Origin: Brachycybe producta | Lineage: Eukaryota > Arthropoda > Diplopoda > Playtdesmida > Andrognathidae | Assembly (NCBI GenBank): GCA_036925085.1 | Contig: JAUPFP010000014.1 | Coordinates: 1,740,001-1,804,000 of the forward strand | Length of the DNA: 64,000 bases | Direction of reading: 5' to 3' | Shown here: positions 33,181 to 43,726 of the stretch, piece by piece | How the letters are laid out: the number at the start of each line of letters is the position of its first letter | Position numbering within the stretch: the stretch's first letter is position 1 | The notes under the pieces: generated by a model | Database searches by the model: none | The model's input: only the letters and a program-made list of their open reading frames with translations | What the model was told of the DNA's origin: nothing | Translations under genes and position numbers: made by a program

Positions 33181-34208
33181 TGCTCAGATTTTTATGCGAA
33201 ATATCAAAGCAAACGTTTCTCAATCTGTGGCCCAAGTGCAGATATTGTGAACGAACATCCCCGTTTTAGATCAACCAACAATTATGGTTTTTCAATCAAA
33301 ACACTGGTTAGAGACTAAAACTCTAGTTAGCAACTGATAGCAACGAGACATAAAGCCTCTAACCAGCTTTTTTTTTATTAAAAAAAAGCATAATCGCAGT
33401 AGTTGTAATGATGATGATGATTACTTCACGCAGGGCCATGCGGTAGATTTTTTCAGTATGATGCAAGTCTTCGAAATGCCGCCCCCGAAATGCCGCCTTT
33501 TGTCATAACATAATCATTTTCAATGATAATAAGTAACTACAATTGCTGTAAAAAAAACAATAATTCTCTTACCTGATCTACTTTTTAAACACAAAAACTG
33601 AATTAGTATAAATGCAAAAATATTATACTGATACAGATATATTATATATCTGATTTACTGATTTAAACACAGCACAGCCACTTTGCCACTTCTCGAGACA
33701 AACTAACATTAAAATCAAATAGTAAGTATCAAATAGTAAGCTCAAAGCAGAACTATCAACACATAAAGCTTAAACTTCATTCACGCGACGTCGAGCGACC
33801 TACTTCGAGCTGTTAGGAGCGGCCGCATGGTATATTACAAACAAGAATAATAGCTTCGTGCTGTCAGATCAAAAGTCTTTCAGTGAGCGCTCGCCAACGA
33901 TGCACCTGCACCAGAAACTGAAATGAAAGGGTACCGAAAGCGCTTAGGCAGAGGCGTGCGATAAATCATAAATCGTATACATCAATATCGGAATAACATA
34001 GACCAATATAGAAAAGCGTTGCATAAAGATTTTTAATTATTGAATGGTTCAAATTGTATTTCGATTTCGCTGCTTATGCTGCCCCCCTTACAGTGCCGCC
34101 TGATGCGGCCGCCTCTTTGTATCATAGCACGGCACGGCCCTGGCTTCACAATTTGTACTTGGGCCATAAATTGAGAAACATAAGCTTGATATTTCATAAA
34201 AATCCGAG
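33181..34208. mobile_element. Family D MITE split by a hAT-like insertion
   Basis: The D ends (TGCTCAGATTTTTATGCG; CATAAAAATCCGAG) and arms are present but interrupted at 33431. Confidence 0.75.
33431..34142. mobile_element. Non-autonomous hAT-like element nested in a family D MITE
   Basis: CAGGGCCATGCGG at the left and GGCACGGCCCTG at the right form the terminal inverted repeats. Flanks ACTTCACG/GCTTCACA agree at six central positions of 8, as expected for an aged 8-bp hAT target duplication. GC-rich subterminal blocks (GCCGCCCCCGAAATGCCGCC) differ sharply from the AT-rich host. No transposase frame. Confidence 0.65.
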
Positions 34209-36170
34209 ATCTAATAATTGGACGTTAACTTGAATCCGTCTTAAGTGGAAGGACTTAACTTGTATATCTTTTTAAAATTTAAGATTTTATTATTGAAAAA
34301 TTTGTATTTTATTAGCTAGAAATGCCAAAATTGATAATTATTATCATCAAAATAATTATATTATTAATAATTTTGTTCAATTTCTAAAACTGTTACAATT
34401 TATAATATTAATTTTCATATAATAGGTTAGGTTATAATAAACTTTATATACGGTTCTGACAAAAGAAAATATATTTACATAAAATGCATTATTGTATTAG
34501 TATTTTACATAATAATTTTACATATGCAAATTTTTTTCTTTCTTTCTAATAATTCAAACTATGAAAGTTTTAAAAAATTTCTAGGCCCAATTTATCTGTT
34601 TTTAATCTCAATTTTAACTTGACAATCAATTTCTTTCTTAAATTTGTGTGTGACTTAAAAATACACTTGTAAATGAAAACGTCCTTAGGACTATTTGCTG
34701 GCCCATCTAGATTATTTCGTTTTTAAATATTTGTCAACCTTTTTGCCAATTTTTAGCAATTTGCCTACCATTTAGCATTTGCCAACCTTTTGTCAATTTT
34801 TAGCAATTTTAGCCTACCTTAAGCATTTGCCAATTTTAAGCATTTGCCAATTTTAAGCATTTGCCAATTTTTAGCAATTTGCCTACCTTAAAGCAATTTG
34901 CCTACTTTTAGCAATTTGCCTAAATTAAGCATTTGCCTAAAGTAAACATTTGCCAACTTCAAGCATTTACCAGCTTTAATTAAGTATTTCCCTAAATTAA
35001 AGCAAAAAGTTATAATTATGCTTAAAAGTTAACCACGTTTAAAAACGAAATTATAAATATGGACATCATTAATGTGCATTTCAAAAGCACAACACAAAGA
35101 CAAAGAAAAATTGAAAGCGTTTTAAAAAACTAGAAGGGTAAAAAACCTATAAAAAAGATCAAATTTTAAATTTGTTTCAAACAAAACAAAACTTTTCTTA
35201 AAATAGTTTAATATAAAATATATCTACATGAAAATTTTCTTAAGGAACACGTTTACTCTTCTAGTCTGTAAAAAAACTTTTCAGTTTCTTCTTCATGTTA
35301 CTTTTAAAATGTAGAGTAAACGCAATAGTTCTATTCCATTGTTCCTTTTTTTCATTTATACGCTTATAAAAATATTTTAAGTTTTGCAAATTTCGACAAA
35401 ATTTGTTTTAAATTTTGTCTTAATTATTATCATTTTATTATTATTGCATATTATATAACCAAAGGTGCCCATTGTATTATGAAAAATAACCAACGACATC
35501 AATATAATTATTATCAGATATAATTAATCGTATTATCGATAAAAAAAAAAGAAATACACTTTTACACTAAAACAATTGTAGACAGAAATGAATTGCAATA
35601 TTGGTTTTAATTGCTCACTTTGAAGCGGTTTATAATAATTACTATAATATAAATGTATTTTTCACATTAATTGGTGCAATTAAATTCAGCTTTTAATCTT
35701 TTGAATTTATGCACAGTTTATTATTAATTAAATACAATACATCCATGGGTTGTATTGGGCCTGGAATGGTAAAAACCCAGTGGGATTCTTGGGGTGGGCT
35801 TTTATGGTCTTCTTGGTTGGTTTTAGCAAAAGCTAAATCTGTGGGCCATTTTTTGGGCTCATGGGCATAGTGGGCTGGGCCTCAATTTTTTTTTTACAAC
35901 ATACAGTATGTATGTATGTTTCTTATAAAATTGAATGATTTGCAGTCCTGAAAAAAAAAATATTTAGCATTAGGTAGTGTGCCATGGGGTGGGGTCACCA
36001 ATTGCAATTATGAGGCCCCTAACGAATGTCTTTTGTTCAATGGCATATATGACATCTGTCCTATAATTAAGACTGGTTTTTCGGTGTTAATTGTTTGACC
36101 ATTTGGCGGTTTTCTAAATGATAATTGACCAATGGTATTTTATCGCATTTGTCACTCTCGAAATAATTTC
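34209..36170. other. AT-rich non-coding stretch
   Basis: No gene seen. Contains a ~17-bp AGCATTTGCCAATTTT-type tandem repeat (34735-34990), family E arms (35105-35290) and a TGGGCTT/GGGCC-rich patch (35745-35890). Confidence 0.5.
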
Positions 36171-36171
36171 T

Positions 36172-36395
36172 ACACGTAACGTTTAACTGCACAAGTCTTC
36201 CGCTTTATGCCGGTGCCGTTTGTGTCAAAAATACTCCGAATAAGTGATATCACTACCGGGTAATTCGGTTTATGTCGTCACTAATTCATATAATGGATAT
36301 CTCTAATTGGGAGTATTTTTTGACACGAATGGCACGGCATAGAACGGAACACTTTTGGAAATTAAATTTGCCGCAATTAAACGTTACGTGTAGAC
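36172..36395. mobile_element. Palindromic MITE with CTACACGTAACGTTTAA ends
   Basis: Left end CTACACGTAACGTTTAACTG, right end CAATTAAACGTTACGTGTAG; inner arms CTTTATGCCG / CGGCATAGA also pair. Single copy in this window. Confidence 0.7.
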
Positions 36396-36460
36396 CCGGC
36401 CTAATAGGTTTATCCTCTGCTGAATTCTCCTGAAATAAAATGAATCCTGAATTCCTATTC

Positions 36461-36666
36461 ACAGGCAGTTAGAAATAGGTCAAAACTTCAGTTGGCTCCG
36501 CCCTTGTTATGACGACTTTCAACTTCTAATTGGCTGGTTATGAAGTCTGACGTTGAAAAGGGCGGAGCATGTGACGTCAGACTTCATAACCAGCCAATTA
36601 GAAATTGCCAGTCGTCATAACAAGGGCGGAACCAACTGAAGTTTTGACCTATTTCTAACTGGCTGT
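36461..36666. mobile_element. Family B MITE with exact 9-bp target duplication
   Basis: ACAGGCAGTTAGAAATAGGT to CTATTTCTAACTGGCTGT, flanked by TTCCTATTC at 36452-36460 and 36667-36675. Confidence 0.88.
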
Positions 36667-36824
36667 TTCCTATTCAGGATTTGGGGGCGGAGGAAGAGAA
36701 ATCCTAAGAAGTTTCTTTATTTTCATTTTACGAACTTCAATTTAGGATTTCAGAATTTCTCATTTCATATTTTTCTATTATTAATATCTGAAATTGTTTC
36801 TAAAATAATAAATATATAAAACAA

Positions 36825-37500
36825 TTATAAAATTCTAAATTCAAGAAGGAAACTTGACACTTGAACCCTTTGAACAAGATTCCAAAGTAGAAAAAAAAGT
36901 ATTCAATAAAAGGTTTTTTTCTTCTACGTTTTCAATTGAAGTTCAAGTGCTAAAGGTCAAATTCAACAAAGAAATTTTCAAGTTGAAATTTCAATTTTGA
37001 ACCTTTTTGAGTTGGATTCTAAACATAGAAAACTATAAAATTGGATTTTTCTGGTTTAGAAACATGTTTAGAGAGTTCAAGGGGAGGGTTTTAATCATCA
37101 GGTTTCCTTCTTGAATTTCTGTCTAAATCGTGTGTAATTTGTACATATGATTTAGGCCGAAAGGAAACTTAACACTTTAAAAAAAGTTAAAATTACAATG
37201 CTAAGGGTCAAATTCAAGAAAGAAACTTTATAGTTGAAACTTCAACTTTGAACCCTTTTGAGTTGGATTCCAACATAGAAAGCCATAGAAAAAATACTAT
37301 AAAATTGGATTTTTTCTTCTTTAGAAACCTGTTTGAGAGGGTTCAAGGGGAGGTTTTTAATTTCTTCTTGAATTTCAGCCTAAATCATGTAAATTGTACA
37401 TATGATTTAGGCCGAAATTCAAGAAGGAAACTTGACAATTAAAAAACCTCCCCTTGAACTCTCTAAACAGGTTTCTAAACCAGAAAAATCCAATTTTATA
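36825..37500. repeat. Family S repeats (GAAACTTGACACTTGAAC)
   Basis: Inverted and direct copies of TTCAAGAAGGAAACTTGACA, GTTCAAGGGGAGG and AGAAAAATCCAATTTTATAG. Pieces recur at 40208-40260, 48500-48560 and 62090-62300. Confidence 0.65.
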
Positions 37501-38008
37501 GTGTCTTTTCTGTCTGAATCTGATTTTATAATATATTTTTTTTTCTATTAGAAAATATTTCTAATAGAAAAAAATTATAAGGCAAATTCCCTCACTTCTG
37601 ATTTATCATATTATCTTATCATTTGTATGTTAAAATATTTTCCTGATTTGCACATAAACTGTTGGTTTTTTATATCGTTGTTACAATGTTTTTTTTTAGC
37701 AATTTCAAATACTGAAATTTTATTTCAATGATGATGATAATTGATGACTATTATTAACATTTGTCATATAGAACATCCGGTTATTGAGAGATTTATTGCA
37801 ATTTCAAACATTGCAAATATATTTCCTGATCTTGCCCACTTTTAAATCATCCTCCCCATTATCCTGTTTGTAGAGAAAACAATTAAATTATGTTAAGGTC
37901 CTTTTTTAAGTCCACCCTTTTGACCTATTACTCAAACAATATTTTATTCAGTTCTTCATAAATTCATTAGTAATAATTTTAAAAAAATAAGTATAAAGAG
38001 TATAAATT

Positions 38009-38550
38009 ACTAGGATTCCAATTTTTATGCAAAATCAACCAAGTGTTTCTCAATTTGTGGCTCAAGTGCCAATTATGAAGTAATCATCATCATTACATCA
38101 ACTGCAATTATGCTTTTTTCTAATAAAAAATGGCTGGTTAGAGGCTAGATTTCTGGTTACTATCAGTTGTCAACTAGAGTTCTAGCCTCTAACCAGTGTT
38201 TTTAGTTTTAAAAAAATCATAGTTGTTGATTGATCTTTAAACGGAGATTGTTGCGTCACAATTGGCATTTGGAGGGCCACTGTTGCGTCACAATTGGAAT
38301 TTGGAGGGCCACTGTTGCATCACAATTGGAATTTGGAGGGCCACTGTTGCATCACAATTGGCATTTGGAGGGCTACTGTTGCATCACAATTGGCATTTGT
38401 AGGGCCACTGTTGCGTCACAATTGGCATTTGGAGGGCCACTGTTGCGTCACAATTGGCATTTGGAGGGCCACTGTTGCATCACAATTGGCATTTATTGGG
38501 CCAACAGATTGAGAAACATTTGCTTGAAATTTGCATAAAAATTCAACCTT
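38009..38550. mobile_element. Family D MITE expanded by an internal 32-bp array
   Basis: D ends are at 38009 and 38549. Between about 38246 and 38500 the right subterminal arm (CACAATTGGCATTTGGGCC in other copies) has become ~7-8 tandem copies of GGAGGGCCACTGTTGCATCA CAATTGGCATTT. Confidence 0.85.
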
Positions 38551-40277
38551 TATAAATAATATTCAAAAACTTGTAAAGTATTTAAACCTTTACAAAATTT
38601 TTAAATATTTTAATTTAAAAAAAAATAATAGTTATATTGATAGGAAATATTTTGTTTTCATGAGTTCTAACCTTTGTTGTAAACCCAGAGGTCATTAGGG
38701 TTCATAATATAATCTAAAATTAGGAAAGTGAATTTTACAGGAAAAGTGACCACTGACTGACCAATCTACAAAAGGATGTTTTGAAAGATAAGAGAAAAAT
38801 GGTTTCAAATAATTCTATGTCAATGTAAAATGTACAGAAAAACAAGATATGAGAAGAATTTCACAAAGTTGAGGAATGTTTTTGGTAAAGACCTATTTAA
38901 TATATAAGAGACACAGAAATCTAGTGACCAAGTATGTTTTTATATATATATTTATAGGTAAAATATCCCTCAAGGTCAGTTTTCACCCTCATTTGAGTAC
39001 AAACATCTCATGGGATGGATTTGTTCTGTCTGTATGTCTCTCTTGTGTTAATAATTATGACTTCAAAGAGAAATTGATAAATGACCACTGGTTTCTCTTC
39101 TTCTTTTCTGTCTTTTGTGACATGGCCATACACACAAAAAAAAAGGTGCTCCATTGTTGTGGTTTTTTGGGGTAAGTTACATTACATACAGGAAGACATA
39201 CATTATATTTCTTTTTTCACTAAAAAGATGTTATAAATTTCAAGATTTTTCTTCTTCTTCTCTATCTCCTATTTATTTCTGAATTTGATATAAAAAAAAC
39301 CACCCACACCTTTTAAAATAAGGTGAGTTTTTGGTGAATATGCTAAAAAGTATTTTAAGGGGATGGGTATAATTATTATTATTAAATTGGAATTGGAATC
39401 GAAATCAGAATTTTAATTGATATTTTTTGGGTATTTGAGTCGGAATTGGTGTCGAAAACATTTTGGGGAAAAAAAAAATTATGGAATTGGAATCGAAATC
39501 GAAATTATTCAGTTTATTGGTATTGGAATCGTAATTTATATTTTTTTTCCAATTGCTATCGATTTTTAAGTCATAGCTTTATGCTAAACTCACCAACTTT
39601 TACTATGACACATCCTATGAGAAGTTCACGATTTTAGCAATACCCTTTGACTTATCAATCATTAATTATTACAACCAAAAAATAAATTTTTTTCTCCTAA
39701 TTATTTCTGTAAATGTAAAATTTCATGATTTTCATTGAAGTTGCCCACAAAAAGTTTTAATTTTTTTGTATATATTATTTCTAAAAATATATTTTTTGTA
39801 TAATCGTGGACAATTCTAGTTTCTAACAAACTTTGAAAACTTCCTTGAGAATGAAAAAGATTTGTTTACTTCATTATTTAACATACAAAAAATTACTGAA
39901 CTAAAGTAGGAAATTTGACACTTGAACTTCAATTAGAACCCTCTAACATGGTTGCAATTAGAGACCTATATAAGGCACTTTCATCAGTGGTCTTGATTGG
40001 TAATTTTATGAAAAAACATATGGGTCTGATGGACTTTGTGGGCCTTTGGGGTTTTATGGCCCTTGTGGGATTTGTGGGTCTGGTGGGATTTGTGGGTCTG
40101 GTGGGCTTTTGAAAAATCGTAGCCTTTGGGCTTTTGAGGACCTGGTGGAATTTATTGCCCATGTGGGCTGTTCCTCATTTTTTTAATGCAAAATGTAGGT
40201 CTCTAGGTAGGACTCAATAATAACATTCTTGAACCTCAAGTTCAAATGCCAAGTTTTTTTGAGGAATTTCTGAATTA
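38551..40277. other. Non-coding stretch
   Basis: No gene recognised. An open frame at 38876-39175 lacks any known motif. There is a GGGTCTGGTGGGATTTGT tandem patch at 40030-40110 similar to 35745-35890. Confidence 0.4.
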
Positions 40278-40770
40278 GGGCTCGAATTTTTATACTCCAA
40301 GGCCAATTGTGAATTAACAATCTCGTTTATATCAACCAACAATTATGCGTTTTTCAATTAAAAAAAAACACTGGTTAGAGGCTAGAACTCATAGTTGACA
40401 ACTGATAGTAACCAGACATATCTAGCCTCACACCAGCCTTTTTTGATTAGAAAAAAAAGCATAATTGCAGTTCTAATGTTTATTTCACAATTGGCATTTG
40501 GGCCATAAATTGAGACATTTGCTTAATATTTGCGTAAAAATTCGATTCCTACAACATTATTAGTAATTAATTAAGGCAGGATTTGTATGTAATATCAAAG
40601 CAAATGTTTCTTAATCTGTGGCCCAAGATCAAAAATCAAAAATACTGATTAGAGGGTAGAACTCTAGTTGACAACTAATAGTAACCAGACATCTAGCCTC
40701 TCCAACAAGGCTTTTTTTGGTTAGAAAAAGCATCATTGCTTGGGCTCGGATTTTTATGAAGCATGAAATA
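40278..40770. mobile_element. Family D MITE copies 5 (complete) and 6 (partial)
   Basis: 40278-40548 runs from GGGCTCGAATTTTTATAC to GCGTAAAAATTCGA. 40572-40765 repeats the left half, then jumps to the right end. Confidence 0.7.
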
Positions 40771-40799
40771 TACCCCATAAGTGATTGAGTTACCTTTTC

Positions 40800-41650
40800 T
40801 AGTTTCTAAAATACTTTCCAGTTTCTCTTCAAAATGCGAGTCCTACTAATTATGTACTTGTCTTGTGTTACTTGTGTAATTTTTTGTTACAACAATTTTA
40901 AATTGTTGTATTTCTTAAATTGTTATATTTCTGGTTGGAAATACTTTGGAAAACAATTTTGTTGAAATTTTAACAGGTTATTCATTGTACATTGTACAAC
41001 AAACATAACCATTTTTACATTTATTTAATATGATGGTCAAGAAAAAAACATAAAAGAATATGAATAATAGAAATTTTTGCGGCATGATTTTTTTTTTTTT
41101 TTAGAATAGCAAAATTTCTATTTTTGATCATCTTTTAATTTGATGTATTCAGCCTTTAGGGAGAATTATGAGTTAAATCATATTGTCAAGTTTTAAAATT
41201 TCTTGGATTTATGTCCACTTTATATATTTTTAAGGTAGCCGCAACTTTAGAATTAAATTGCTTTTTATAAAGTTTTTGGATTTGGGGAACAGAGGGGGGG
41301 GGGGGGGGGGCAATAATTTTCATCCCTCCTTTTTTTTTTTTTCAAGAGAAATTTCCAAATTCTTTTTTGCAGAAAAATAACTTTTACTTTTAAACTATTA
41401 TCTAAAAAAAGCAACAAGACAAAAAAATAAGTCAAACAATTTATTGTTCAGGTAAAATTACCTGACACTTTGTTGTGGATTTTTGTGGGTTCTATTATTA
41501 CGTTCCCTTTTGTTATATTACATTGTACGAAAATAGCCCTAAGCGACCATTCACACTGACCACAACTTATTTGTGAAAACTGTTTCAGTAGAATTTCGAT
41601 GTTTTATGAACAGTTGATTTTCAAATTATTTTGTCTTTCCGAAGGAAGCA
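40800..41650. other. Non-coding stretch
   Basis: AT-rich; poly-G run at 41296-41310. Nothing gene-like seen. Confidence 0.4.
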
Positions 41651-41659
41651 AAATTAAGA

Positions 41660-41950
41660 GAAAACTAGAAAGTATTTTAAAAACTAGAAGGGGTACTTCA
41701 ATTCAATAGCCTAAATTGAAACACAATTAACAATAAAACCAAAGTTAATATTTCTCAAATACAGACCTCAAAATGCACTTTTCAAATAATCTTAACACAA
41801 ACACAATGTAATTACACTTATATTGTAAACAATTTAGTTTCAATTGCAGTAAACAAAAACCGCAATTATTTTCCTACCAACCTTAATATTAACATAAAAT
41901 TACTCTTGAGGGATCGAGCTACCCTTCTAGTTTCTAAAACACCTTCAGTT
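41660..41950. mobile_element. Family E arms around a mariner end fragment
   Basis: TTTTAAAAACTAGAAGGGG (41674) and CTACCCTTCTAGTTTCTAAA (41920) enclose 41697-41910. That interior matches the non-coding end of the mariner remnant at 45985-46515 and ends in AAAACCGCAATTATTTTCCT ACCAACC. Confidence 0.7.
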
Positions 41951-42020
41951 TTTTTTTTCTAGAAATGTTTTATGAACAACATTTTATTCTCCGTTTCGAG
42001 AGCAACACTGGTGACAAATT

Positions 42021-42232
42021 TAAAGTGTGTTAGAAAGTAGAACGGGTAATTGAACCACTTAATAGTATTTTCATGTTGATATCTTTCAAAATAAACTTTT
42101 TATAACAAATATCTTTTGTTTCATGTTGGGTCATTTCCAAACTTGACGTAAAAAGTTTATTTTGAAAGATATCAACATGAAAATACTATTAATTGATTCA
42201 GTTAGCGTTCTAGTTTCTAAAACACTTTCCAA
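42021..42232. mobile_element. Family E MITE, well-formed palindrome
   Basis: AAGTGTGTTAGAAAGTAGAA to TTCTAGTTTCTAAAACACTT. Inner arms TTTCATGTTGATATCTTTCA AAATAAACTTTTTAT pair with their inverse. Confidence 0.8.
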
Positions 42233-42330
42233 GTTTTTTTTTTTACTGTTACTCCTGCAATAAAATAAACTCCTAAAACCACTTTAAGACTTGAAAATTT
42301 CATTATTTTTAAAACTGTTTGGAGAAAATC

Positions 42331-42810
42331 TTCAGGTTATTTCAATAAAATATTATCAAAATTAAACAAAATTACATTTGATTAATATTTATAATTTTTA
42401 AAAATTAATGTAAATGAAAATTTTATCATTCAATTATATTTGTAAAATTTATTTTGTAGGTGATAATAAATTATTTGAAGAAAATCTTCGAATTAAGTTC
42501 AATAAAATATTATCTTAAGAATTTTATTAAGAATTTTTTAAAACAAAATTAAATTTTATTAATATTTTTTTTAAAATTAATTATCAATGAATGAACATTG
42601 CCCATTGAATAGGACCTAATATTTCTATAATTTATTTTAAATCTTATTTTTGAGATTCTAATAAAATTATTTGCAGAAAACCTTCAAGTTAGTTCAATAA
42701 AATATTATCATTGTATTAATTTTATTATTTTTTTTACAACAAATTTGATGAATGAAAATTTTATCATTGAATATAATATTTGTAGAACATATTTCGAATC
42801 TTAAATATTT
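42331..42810. repeat. ~160-bp AT-rich tandem repeat, 3 copies, upstream of spook
   Basis: Each copy has GAAAATCTTCRARTTA, TTCAATAAAATATTATC, AACAAAATTA and AATGAAAATTTTATCATT, then TTTGTAGAAC-like sequence. It ends about 0.4 kb before the spook TATA box. Confidence 0.75.
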
Positions 42811-43223
42811 TTTATATATTTATTGATAAAAAATACAAAAGGAAGTTGTAAACTTTGCTTAAAATTTTATGTTTTTATTTTTCAGAAGTTGTCGTCCAAT
42901 GATGAGTTTTTGAACTATGATTCCCATTGGTCAGTCAAGTAAGGTGGACAGTAAGGGATGGTCACTTTAGACACGTCACACATACATACAATTGTAAAAG
43001 TTTTGCCAATTTTTCTTTTTCCTAAAAAGGACTTCAGCATGAATGAATGTGTAATTTTATAGAAACTTATAAATTTCACTATTTTTTTTATAGAAGAAAG
43101 GGACCACATTTGCGTGGGAGACTAGAAAAGGACATTTTTTTTTTTTCTCTCCAATTTTTATTTAAATTATTTATTTAAATAATAATAATAAGAAGAAACA
43201 ACCCTTCACAAATCAGTTCCTTA

Positions 43224-43230
43224 TATATAA
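43224..43230 (+). promoter_or_regulatory. TATA box of spook
   Basis: TATATAA lies 55-61 bp upstream of the first ATG. Transcription from about 25-30 bp downstream would give a short 5' UTR of roughly 30 bp. No initiator element stood out. Confidence 0.5.
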
Positions 43231-43284
43231 CTTCTCTGCGAGACAACACATTTTATAATATTTTTTTTAAAAAAAAAATCAACA

Positions 43285-43726
43285 ATGATGACCGTTTCAA
43301 TGAATTATAATAATTTTTGGACATCATCAATATGTCTTGATTATTTTATGAACAAATCAGTAATTATTTTTCTATTGATATTGGTCGTTTTAATTATGTT
43401 AGTGTTGGTCAATCGAAAATCTGACCAACAACTCAACAACAAAGTGGTTACTTTTAATGAGAAATTATTACCACCTGGTCCAAAAGAATTTCCAATTATT
43501 GGAAGTTTACATTTACTTGCAAAATATCCAATTCCATGGGAAGTGTTTGTCCATTTACGAGATATTTACGGTGATGTTTTTCGTATTGTACTTGGAAATA
43601 CCGAATGTGTGGTCATCAATTCTTTGGAGTCCATAAGAGAAGTTTTACTTCAGAAAGCTGATCGGTTCAGTGGAAGGCCAAATTTCTTGCGATATCATGC
43701 ACTTTTTGGAGGAAGTCGAGATAGAT
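43285..43726 (+). CDS. spo: spook exon 1 (membrane anchor, hinge, N-terminal fold)
   Basis: 147 codons plus one base, ending GGSRDR before donor GTAAGA. Contains the hydrophobic anchor, PPGPKEFPIIGSLHLL and SGRPNFLRYHALFGG, the last being typical of CYP307. Confidence 0.93.

Noticed and set aside
38876..39175. 99-codon plus-strand frame
   Set aside because: No recognisable motif, unsupported start, AT-biased; probably chance.
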